Shown in pieces: positions 57,704-64,000 of a stretch of DNA of 64,000 nt (positions are counted from its first letter, which is position 1; every line of letters starts with the position of its first letter). The translations under genes and the position numbers were made by a program. This stretch comes from Nonomuraea sp. PA05. GTDB taxonomy: Bacteria; Actinomycetota; Actinomycetes; Streptosporangiales; Streptosporangiaceae. The notes beneath the pieces were generated by a model that saw only the letters and a list, made by a program, of their open reading frames with translations, ran no database searches and was not told the DNA's origin. The stretch is taken from contig NZ_VSEY01000020.1 of assembly GCF_008086045.1 (NCBI RefSeq), positions 62,001 through 126,000 on the forward strand, read 5' to 3'.

Positions 57704-58628
57704 GCACGCCGGCAAGCGCGCCACCGCCCTGCTCTGCGCCGCCGCCCTGCTGCTCGCCGGTTGCGGCGCCAACCCGCCGGAGGCCGAGGGCGTCCTGGAG
57801 CCCACAGGGCAGGCCTCCGCCGCCGCCCAGACCAAGGACCAGGCCCTGTACGACCGCCTGCCCGACAAGGTCAAGCAAGCGGGCAAGCTGATCTCGGTCA
57901 ACAACGGCTCGTTCCCCCCGTACGAGATCGCCGGCCCCGACGGCAGATCCCTGACCGGCGCCGCCGCCGACATGTCCGACGCGCTCGGCCAGGTGCTCGG
58001 CGTCAAGATCGAGCACGTCACGGTGGACGGCCTGCCCAGCTCGCTGACCGGCATCGCCTCCGGCCGCTACGACTTCGCCATCGGCCCCGTGGGCGACTTC
58101 CCCGACCGGCAGAAGAACAACGACTTCGTGGACTGGGTCAAGGAGTACGTGGTGTTCGCGGTGCCGAAGGGCAACCCGGACCGGATCGGCTCGGTGGCCG
58201 ACACGTGCGGGCTGAAGATCTCGGTCATGGCGGGCGGCTCCGCCGAGGCGGTGATCAAGGGTCAGTCCGCGGCCTGCGCCAAGGAGGGCAAGCAGAAGAT
58301 CACCGTGCAGTCGTACAAGGACCAGCCCACCTCCGTGCTGGCGGTCAGCTCGGGCCGCGCGGACGCGTTCTTCTCCTCCCAGGCGCCGCTCACCTACTTC
58401 GTCGACCAGGCCGGCGGCAAGCTGGAGCTGGCCGGCAAGGGGCAGCCCAACGGGTTCGACGACCTCTACCAGGGGGCCGTCGTGGCCAAGGACTCGCCGC
58501 TGCGCGACGTGCTCAAGGACGGCATCCAGAAGCTCATGGACAACGGCACGTACGAACAGATCATGACCAAGTGGAAGACCTCCGACAACAAGCTGGACCA
58601 GGCCGGCGTCAACCTGGCGAAATCATGA
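57696..58628 (+). CDS. Polar amino-acid ABC transporter, substrate-binding lipoprotein
   Basis: The 310-residue protein has a lipoprotein signal (ATALLCAAALLLAGCG, lipobox LAGC) and a type II solute-binding domain: VNNGSFPPYEIAGPDGRSLTGAAADMSDALGQVLG, IASGRYDFAIGPVGD and PLRDVLKDGIQKLMDNGTYEQIMTKW. This is the amino-acid-binding family. The Cys pair (ADTCGL, AACAKEG) may form a disulfide. ATG 57696 has GGAG four bases upstream. Confidence 0.9.
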   Translation: MPEHAGKRATALLCAAALLLAGCGANPPEAEGVLEPTGQASAAAQTKDQALYDRLPDKVKQAGKLISVNNGSFPPYEIAGPDGRSLTGAAADMSDALGQVLGVKIEHVTVDGLPSSLTGIASGRYDFAIGPVGDFPDRQKNNDFVDWVKEYVVFAVPKGNPDRIGSVADTCGLKISVMAGGSAEAVIKGQSAACAKEGKQKITVQSYKDQPTSVLAVSSGRADAFFSSQAPLTYFVDQAGGKLELAGKGQPNGFDDLYQGAVVAKDSPLRDVLKDGIQKLMDNGTYEQIMTKWKTSDNKLDQAGVNLAKS

Positions 58629-59533
58629 GCGAACCCTCCGAGATCGACGTCGCCGGTGCCGCGCGCACCCGCCACCCCCTGCGCTGGGTCGCCTCGGCCG
58701 TGCTGCTCGTGCTGGCCGCCCAGCTCGTCAGCCTCCTCGTGACCAACCCCAACTTCCAGTGGGACGTGGTCGGCAGCTACGTCAACGCCCAGCTCATCGG
58801 CCAGGGCATCTTCACCACGCTGCTGCTCACCGTGATCGCCATGGCCGTCGGCGTGGCGCTGGGCGTGCTGCTGGCCATCGGCCGGCTGTCGGAGAACCCC
58901 GTGGCCAGAGGCGCCTGCGGGCTCTACGTGTGGTTCTTCCGCGGCACGCCCGTGCTGGTGCAGCTCGTGCTCTGGTACAACCTGTCGTACCTGCTGCCGG
59001 AGATCTCCTTCGGCGTCCCGTTCGGGCCCGAGTTCGTCACCGCCGACACCAACCAGCTCATCACGCCGCTGCTGGCCGCCATCCTGGGGCTCGGGCTGAA
59101 CGAGGGCGCGTACATGGCGGAGATCATCCGTGGCGGCCTCATGTCCGTGGACCCTGGCCAGACCGAGGCCGCCTCCGCACTGGGCATGAGCAACGCCCGC
59201 ACCTTCCGCCGCATCGTGCTGCCGCAGGCCATGCGCTTCATCATCCCGCCCACCGGCAGCCAGGTGATCAGCATGCTGAAGGCCACGTCGCTGGTGAGCG
59301 TCATCGCGCTGGCCGACCTGCTCTACACGGTGCAGTCCATCTACAACCGCACGTTCCAGACCATCCCGCTGCTGATCGTCGCGTGCGTCTGGTACCTGGT
59401 GATCACTTCGATCCTGTACGTCGGCCAGTCGTTCATCGAACGCCACTACGCGCGCGGCGCCACCAGGAACGCCCCGCAGAGCTTCTGGGCCTTCGCGGCC
59501 TTCCGCCGCCGCACGGAGGTGACCTCCTCATGA
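58625..59533 (+). CDS. Amino-acid ABC transporter permease
   Basis: The 302-residue membrane protein has the HisM/GlnP layout: N-terminal helix then QLIGQGIFTTLLLTVIAMAVGVALG, EVE-loop equivalent LNEGAYMAEIIRGGLMSVDPGQTEAASALGMS and the C-terminal helix before a basic tail. The EAAxxLG...PQA ATPase-contact motif is intact. One copy implies a homodimer. It overlaps the binding-protein gene and the ATPase gene by 4 bp each. Confidence 0.93.
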   Translation: MSEPSEIDVAGAARTRHPLRWVASAVLLVLAAQLVSLLVTNPNFQWDVVGSYVNAQLIGQGIFTTLLLTVIAMAVGVALGVLLAIGRLSENPVARGACGLYVWFFRGTPVLVQLVLWYNLSYLLPEISFGVPFGPEFVTADTNQLITPLLAAILGLGLNEGAYMAEIIRGGLMSVDPGQTEAASALGMSNARTFRRIVLPQAMRFIIPPTGSQVISMLKATSLVSVIALADLLYTVQSIYNRTFQTIPLLIVACVWYLVITSILYVGQSFIERHYARGATRNAPQSFWAFAAFRRRTEVTSS

Positions 59534-60294
59534 CCGTCCCCATGGTGCGCGCCCGCGCCGTCCGCAAGCACTTCGGCCACCTGGAGGTGCTCAAGGGCAT
59601 CGACCTCGACGTGCAGCCGCAGGAGGTCGTGGTCGTGCTCGGCCCGTCGGGCTCCGGCAAGTCCACGTTCCTGCGCTGCGTCAACCACCTGGAGACCATC
59701 GACGGCGGCTCCATCCACGTGGACGGCGAGCTGATCGGGTTCGAGGCGTCCGGCGGCAAGGTCCGGCACCTGCGCAAGAGCCGGATCACCCGCCAGCGCA
59801 GGGAGATCGGCATGGTCTTCCAGCAGTTCAACCTCTTCCCGCACATGACCGTGCTGCAGAACGTCGTCGAGGCGCCCGTCGGCGTCCGCGGCGAGCCGCG
59901 CGAGCAGGCCAGGGAACGCGCCCACGCCCTGCTGCGCCGCGTCGGCCTGGAGGACAAGGCGGGCAGCTACCCCCGGCAGCTCTCCGGCGGGCAGCAGCAG
60001 CGCGTCGCGATCGCCAGGGCGCTGGCCATGCGGCCCAAGCTCATGCTGTTCGACGAGCCGACCAGCGCGCTCGACCCCGAACTGGTCGGCGAGGTGCTGG
60101 CCACCATGAAGGGGCTGGCCGAGGACGGGCTCACCATGATCGTGGTGACCCACGAGATCGGGTTCGCGCGGGAGGTCGCCGACCGCGTCGTGTTCATGGA
60201 CGGCGGCGTCGTCGTCGAGTCCGGCACGCCCGCCGACGTGCTGGACAACCCCAGCAGCCCGCGCACCAGGGCCTTCCTCAGCCGCGTACTCTAG
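59530..60294 (+). CDS. Amino-acid ABC transporter ATP-binding protein
   Basis: The 254-residue ATPase has Walker A GPSGSGKST, Q-loop MVFQQFNLFPHMTVLQNV, signature LSGGQQQRVAIARALAM, Walker B LMLFDEPTSALDPE and switch His in VVTHEIGFAREV. It is of the GlnQ/HisP type and energises uptake of a polar amino acid or related amide. Its start overlaps the permease stop by 4 bp. It ends the importer operon. Confidence 0.95.
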   Translation: MTVPMVRARAVRKHFGHLEVLKGIDLDVQPQEVVVVLGPSGSGKSTFLRCVNHLETIDGGSIHVDGELIGFEASGGKVRHLRKSRITRQRREIGMVFQQFNLFPHMTVLQNVVEAPVGVRGEPREQARERAHALLRRVGLEDKAGSYPRQLSGGQQQRVAIARALAMRPKLMLFDEPTSALDPELVGEVLATMKGLAEDGLTMIVVTHEIGFAREVADRVVFMDGGVVVESGTPADVLDNPSSPRTRAFLSRVL

Positions 60295-60299
60295 GCCGG

Positions 60300-60827
60300 G
60301 TGGAGACCGAACGGCTCGTCATGCGCTGGTGGCGCGAGGAGGACCGGGAGCCCTTCGCGGCGATGAACGCCGACCCCGAGGTGATGGAGCACTTCCCGGC
60401 CCCGCTCACCCGGGCGGAGAGCGACGCGCTGGTCGACAGGATCGAGGAGCACTTCGACCGGCTGGGGTACTCGTGGTGGGCGCTGGAGGCGCGGGAGAGC
60501 GGGCGGTTCATCGGCTTCACCGGGCTCGCGCTGCAGACCTTCGAGGCGCCCTTCCTGCCCGCCGTGGAGATCGGGTGGCGGCTGGCACGCCCGGCCTGGG
60601 GGCAGGGGTACGCGATCGAGGCCGCCAGGCGGGCCGTCCGGTACGCCTTCGAGGAGGCGGACCTCGACGGCCTCGTCTCGATGACCGCCGTGCGGAACGT
60701 GCGCTCTCAGGCGGTGATGCGGCGGCTGGGCATGACCAGGGATCCGGCCGAGGACTTCGACCATCCACGGGTGCCGGAGGACAGCCCGCTGCGGCGCCAC
60801 GTGCTCTACCGCCTCCAGCGCCCGTAG
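60300..60827 (+). CDS. GNAT-family acetyltransferase, RimJ/RimL type
   Basis: The 175-residue protein has the GNAT core: ETERLVMRWWREEDREPFAAMNADPEVM, GFTGLALQ, the acetyl-CoA loop RPAWGQGYAIEAARRAVRYAFEE, and VRNVRSQAVMRRLGM, as in RimJ/RimL-like N-acetyltransferases. GTG 60300 lies seven bases after TACTCT (60287-60292), a box within the end of the ATPase gene, so it is probably leaderless and may be separate from the operon. Substrate is unknown. Confidence 0.85.
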   Translation: METERLVMRWWREEDREPFAAMNADPEVMEHFPAPLTRAESDALVDRIEEHFDRLGYSWWALEARESGRFIGFTGLALQTFEAPFLPAVEIGWRLARPAWGQGYAIEAARRAVRYAFEEADLDGLVSMTAVRNVRSQAVMRRLGMTRDPAEDFDHPRVPEDSPLRRHVLYRLQRP

Positions 60828-60875
60828 CCTCCGCGGCTCAGGACCTCCGCGGCTCAGGACCTCCGCGGTTCAGGC
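60828..60875 (+). repeat. 16-bp tandem repeat, three copies
   Basis: CCTCCGCGGCTCAGGA occurs at 60828-60843 and 60844-60859, then with two changes at 60860-60875. It fills the convergent gap and runs into the stop codon of the LysR gene. Confidence 0.9.
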
Positions 60876-61712
60876 GGCGCTCAGGGCGTACAGGACGTCG
60901 CGCAGTGACGGCTCGCGCTCGCGCATCCAGACCAGCCGCAACGCGAGCGCGGGCGCCCGCGACTCCAGCTCCACCAGCACGCCCGTGTCCAGATCCGTCC
61001 CCAGCGCGAAGTCCGGCAGCAGCGCCGCCCCGAGCCCCTGCCTGGACCACTCGCGCGCGGTGGCGATGCTGGTCAGCTCCCTGCGCGGCGTCCCCGTGCC
61101 GAACACCTGATCGGCCGCCAGCCGGATCGAGCAGCCGGGCGGGCTGACGAGCAGCGGCTCCCGGTCGCCGTCCGGCGCCGCGACCAGCGACAGCCGTACC
61201 TCGTCCAGGTCCAGGTGGTCCATCCCGGCCGGGCGGTCGAACCCCAGCCCGCCGACCCGGTCGCCCAGGTCGAGCAGCAGCGCCGCGTCCAGCCGGCCGC
61301 CCGCCACCGCCTCCAGCAGCGCCTGCCTGGTGAGCGACTCGACGCCGACGTCCAGGTCGGGTCGGCGCTGCTCCAGGCGGCGGATCACGGCGGGCAGCCT
61401 GGCGGCGGCCAGCATCTCCAGCGCGCCGATCCGCACCCGGCGGCGCGCGCCCGTCACGGCTCGCCGGACCTCGTCGGCGTGGTCGAGCAGGCCCTGCGCC
61501 CGGGTCAGCAGCACGCCGCCGGGCTCGGTCAGGCGCATGCCGCGCGGCGTGCGTTCGAAGAGCGTGACGCCGAGCGCGGCTTCCAGCCTGCGCACCTGCT
61601 CCGACACCGAAGCGGGGGCCAGGCCCAGGTCGTTGGCGGCCGCCGTGACGGAGCCGCAGGCGGCCACCGCCACAAATCCCCTCAATTGCCGCAATTCCAC
61701 GCGTGCCAGCAT
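60870..61712 (-). CDS. LysR-family regulator of the divergent MFS gene
   Basis: The 280-residue protein has an N-terminal LysR HTH (ELRQLRGFVAVAACGSVTAAANDLGLAPASVSEQVRRLEAALGVTLFERT) and an effector domain. ATG 61712 is the preferred start. It diverges from an MFS exporter gene with 72 bp between, a usual regulator/target arrangement. The C-terminal stop lies inside a tandem repeat. Inducer unknown. Confidence 0.9.
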   Translation of the reverse strand: MLARVELRQLRGFVAVAACGSVTAAANDLGLAPASVSEQVRRLEAALGVTLFERTPRGMRLTEPGGVLLTRAQGLLDHADEVRRAVTGARRRVRIGALEMLAAARLPAVIRRLEQRRPDLDVGVESLTRQALLEAVAGGRLDAALLLDLGDRVGGLGFDRPAGMDHLDLDEVRLSLVAAPDGDREPLLVSPPGCSIRLAADQVFGTGTPRRELTSIATAREWSRQGLGAALLPDFALGTDLDTGVLVELESRAPALALRLVWMREREPSLRDVLYALSAA

Positions 61713-61784
61713 ACGGCTTTCCCGAACGCTCCCCACGGCTGCGCCTGTTGAGCGGCCCGGCCGCGTTTCAGCAGGCTGAGGGGC

Positions 61785-63029
61785 ATGTTCGGTTTCTCTC
61801 TCGGCTACTTCCTGGTGATCCTCGACACCACCGTCCTGACGATCGCGCTGCCCGACCTTCGGGCCTCGCTCGGCGGCACGGTGGCCGGCCAGCAGTGGGC
61901 GGTGAACGCGTACACCGTCGCCTTCGCCGCCAGCCTGCTCACCGGAGGAGCGGTCGCCGACCGGTACGGCGCGGCCCGCGTCTTCAAGCTCGGCGTGTCG
62001 GCCTTCGGCGTCATCTCGCTGCTCAGTGCCGCCGCCCCCGACCTCGGCGTGCTGATCGGCCTGCGCGCCCTGCTCGGCGTCGCGGGCGCGCTCTGCACGG
62101 GCGGCTCGCTCGGCCTGCTGGCCGAGCTGTTCCCCGAGCCCGCCGCCCGCGCCCGCGCCACCGGCGTGTGGGCCGCCATCACCGGCAGCGCGCTCGCGGC
62201 CGGCCCGCTGCTCGGCGGCGTCCTGGTCGACCTGTACGGCTGGCGCGCCGTCTTCCTGCTCAACCCGCCCATCGCGCTGATCAGCCTGCTGGCCATGCGC
62301 AAGGCCGTCTCGCCGCGCGGCAGCCGCGCCATCGACTGGTGGGTGCAGGTCCTGGCCTGCGCCTTCCTCGGCCTGGTCGCCGAGGCACTGATCGGCTCCG
62401 CACCCGTGGCGGGCCTGGCGGCCGTGGCCGCCCTCGCCCTCCTGGTGCTCGCCGAGCGGCGCAGCCACGCCCCCGCCCTGCCCGGCGGCCTGCTCGCCGC
62501 CACCTGGCCCGAGTTGCTCGCGGGCACCGTGGCGAACTTCGCCTTCTCCGGCGCGCTGTTCGTGCTGACGCTGCTCCTCCAGGACAACCGCCACCTGACC
62601 CCGATGGCGGCGGGGCTGGCGTTCCTCCCGCTCACGCTGCCCATGACGGTGAACCCGCTGCTCACCGGCCGCCTGGTGGCCCGCTACGGCCCCCGCCCGC
62701 CCATCCTCGGCGGCCTGGCCCTCATCGCGGCCGGCCTGGCCGGGACCGCGCTCACGGACGCGCTGACGCTGTGGCTCGTGGTGCTGGGCTTCGGCCTGTC
62801 GTTCGTGCTGCCCGCGCTGATGGCGGGGATGGTCAACAGCGCCCCGCCCGGCACGGCGGGCACCGCCGGGGGTGTGCTCAACGCGTTCCGGCAGACGGGG
62901 GCGACGCTCGGGGTGGCGGTCATGGGCGTCATCGGGCGTCCCCTGCTGGCGGCGGCCGTCCTGGCGGCACTCACCTGCGCGGGCTACGCCGCCGCCGCCC
63001 GCCGCTCCCGCTCGTCCGCGTCCACCTGA
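61785..63029 (+). CDS. MFS exporter, DHA2-like
   Basis: The 414-residue protein opens with GYFLVILDTTVLTIALPDLRASLGG, the motif D1 Asp seen in DHA2 exporters, followed by QQWAVNAYTVAFAASLLTGGAVADRYGAARVF, GSALAAGPLLGGVLVDLYGWR (motif C) and GVLNAFRQTGATLGVAVMG. It is shorter than usual 14-helix transporters by about 60-80 residues and may have only 12 helices. Drug or metabolite efflux is likely. GAGGGG lies just ahead of ATG 61785. The divergent LysR probably controls it. Confidence 0.85.
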   Translation: MFGFSLGYFLVILDTTVLTIALPDLRASLGGTVAGQQWAVNAYTVAFAASLLTGGAVADRYGAARVFKLGVSAFGVISLLSAAAPDLGVLIGLRALLGVAGALCTGGSLGLLAELFPEPAARARATGVWAAITGSALAAGPLLGGVLVDLYGWRAVFLLNPPIALISLLAMRKAVSPRGSRAIDWWVQVLACAFLGLVAEALIGSAPVAGLAAVAALALLVLAERRSHAPALPGGLLAATWPELLAGTVANFAFSGALFVLTLLLQDNRHLTPMAAGLAFLPLTLPMTVNPLLTGRLVARYGPRPPILGGLALIAAGLAGTALTDALTLWLVVLGFGLSFVLPALMAGMVNSAPPGTAGTAGGVLNAFRQTGATLGVAVMGVIGRPLLAAAVLAALTCAGYAAAARRSRSSAST

Positions 63030-63118
63030 GCAGGTGCCCGCCCGTCGCCGCCGTCCGGCGGGGTGGCCGGAGTATCGTGAAGACCCTCAGTCCGGGCGGC
63101 CACGACGATGGGGTGCAC

Positions 63119-63832
63119 GTGTTCTTCCAGCATTCGACCGACATCTGGCGCGACTTCCCCGAGCTCGTCCCAGCCGCCCTCTACACCGAGGGCATCACCG
63201 CCACCGTCACCCCGGACACCACCCTCGACGCCCGCATCGCCGCCCACGCCGAGCGCGCCGCCGCCAGGCTGGCGACGGCCTCCGAGGGCGAGCTGCCGGA
63301 GATCCAGGCGTGGCGCCGCACCTTCACCCGGATGGGCCTCAAGCCCACCCAGTACAGGTGCGCCTCGGAGGCCCTGCTGCGCCGCTTCAGGAAGGAGGGC
63401 TCGCTCCCGCGCCTGCACCCCCTGATCGACCTGTGCAACGCGGTCTCCATCGCCCACGCCGTCCCGATCGCCGTCTTCGACGTCTCCCGCATCACTTCGT
63501 ACGTCGAGGTCGGGTACGCCGCCGGCGACGAGACGTACCTGACCTTCGGCGGCGACACGGAGCAGCCGCCCGCCGGCGAGGTGATCTTCGCTGACGCGGC
63601 GGGCAGGGCGCACGCCCGCCGCTGGACCAACCGCCAGAGCGGCCACTCGGCCGTCCGCGACACCACGTCGAACGTGCTGATCGTCGCCGAGGCCCTGCAC
63701 GACACGGCGGCCAAGGACGTCGAGTCGCTGCTGGCCACGCTCACCGACGAGCTCAACACGCTGTGGCCGGTCACCCCGAAGTCGGCGATCCTGACCCCGG
63801 CCGCGCCCCGCTTCGAGTTCCCCGGCCGGTGA
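63119..63832 (+). CDS. B3/B4 (tRNA-binding-like) domain protein
   Basis: The 237-residue protein has the B3/B4 fold seen in the beta chain of phenylalanyl-tRNA synthetase and in stand-alone editing-like proteins: WRRTFTRMGLKPTQYRCASEALLRRFRKEGSLPRLHPLIDLCNAVSI, VAVFDVSRI-like IAVFDVSRI, and GEVIFADAAGRAHARRWTNRQSGHSAV. Such proteins are proposed to deacylate mischarged tRNA. GTG 63119 fits the family start FFQHSTDIWRDFPEL; GTGs at 63113 and 63077 are in frame too. Confidence 0.86.
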   Translation: MFFQHSTDIWRDFPELVPAALYTEGITATVTPDTTLDARIAAHAERAAARLATASEGELPEIQAWRRTFTRMGLKPTQYRCASEALLRRFRKEGSLPRLHPLIDLCNAVSIAHAVPIAVFDVSRITSYVEVGYAAGDETYLTFGGDTEQPPAGEVIFADAAGRAHARRWTNRQSGHSAVRDTTSNVLIVAEALHDTAAKDVESLLATLTDELNTLWPVTPKSAILTPAAPRFEFPGR

Positions 63833-63850
63833 GCGGGCCCTGCCCCGTCG

Positions 63851-64000
63851 TCAGATGAGCTCGCTCTTGTAGAAGATGCTGGCCAGCCGCGGCCCCGGCT
63901 CCGAGGCCAGCCCGAGGCACAGCCGCGGCGCTCCGGAGACGATCTGGATGCCCATGCCCTCGGGCTCACGGTAGTTCAGCGACTTGCCCGCCACGCTCGT
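63851..64000 (-). CDS. C-terminal end of a secreted-type protein (cut by window edge)
   Basis: From the window edge 49 residues run to TGA at 63851-63853: an SLNYREPEGMGIQ segment, then GAPRLCLGLASEPGPRLASI and the end FYKSELI. The short beta-like tail with PRLCLGLAS recalls the end of actinobacterial extracellular proteins labelled 'teichoic acid biosynthesis protein C', but that is a weak match from memory. The rest of the gene is outside the window. Confidence 0.55.
   Translation of the reverse strand, partial: TSVAGKSLNYREPEGMGIQIVSGAPRLCLGLASEPGPRLASIFYKSELI

Overview
The window is 64 kb of very GC-rich chromosomal DNA packed with short-gap, often overlapping genes. The gene content is that of a filamentous actinomycete: SARP regulators, an F420-linked NADPH reductase, the glnA2/glnE nitrogen pair, a GlnR-type box, many TetR/MocR/LysR/ArsR one-component regulators, a terpene synthase and drug exporters. 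GTG starts are common, and a TANNNT box 6-9 nt before the start codon without a Shine-Dalgarno (leaderless genes) recurs. A Streptosporangiales-type organism (for example a Nonomuraea relative) is my inference from this mix; no rRNA is present to prove it. No tRNA, rRNA, CRISPR, transposase or phage gene was recognised.

Layout. 0-2.3 kb: a cut-off SARP gene, a small secreted Cys-Cys peptide gene and a divergent XRE-TPR regulator. 2.4-5 kb: CopC and a CopD-CtaG fusion (copper handling). 5.1-10.6 kb: a stand-alone kinase-type ATPase domain, methionine aminopeptidase (map), LysR, a secreted lipase and an F420-dependent NADPH reductase. 10.7-14.2 kb: a DesKR-like two-component system coupled to an ABC-2 exporter. 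14.2-18.6 kb: MocR regulator with PLP enzymes. 18.6-23.3 kb: panB, two MFS exporters and a TetR with a clear operator. 23.5-27.3 kb: a translationally coupled operon of a beta-helix protein, a cupredoxin-like lipoprotein and a polytopic membrane protein. 27.3-30.7 kb: a Drr-type exporter with its TetR, then a deletion scar joining two gene remnants. 30.7-35.4 kb: PP2C phosphatase, MerR/SDR pair, GNAT, an AlkC-like glycosylase and an ArsR/SRPBCC pair. 35.5-42 kb: nadE, an unusual SARP-receiver-LuxR fusion with its sensor kinase, and an MFS exporter facing an ArsR-type regulator.

42-54.5 kb is the nitrogen section: a terpene synthase coupled to an EF-hand protein, transcribed away from glnA2 across a shared GlnR-type box; then a DGPF protein, a P-loop kinase, a 450-bp non-coding stretch with a strong terminator and a possible structured RNA, hydrolase, glutamine amidotransferase and glnE. 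54.5-60.3 kb: a MocR regulator facing a five-gene operon (decarboxylase-like protein, nitrilase-family amidase, polar amino-acid ABC importer). 60.3-64 kb: GNAT, LysR/MFS pair, a B3/B4-domain protein and the end of a gene leaving the window.

The parts most worth following up are the peptide/XRE-TPR/SARP cassette, the SARP-receiver-LuxR fusion, the EF-hand/terpene synthase pair under a GlnR-type box, the candidate RNA near 47.4 kb, and the beta-helix protein whose predicted mature N-terminus is histidine, as in CopC.
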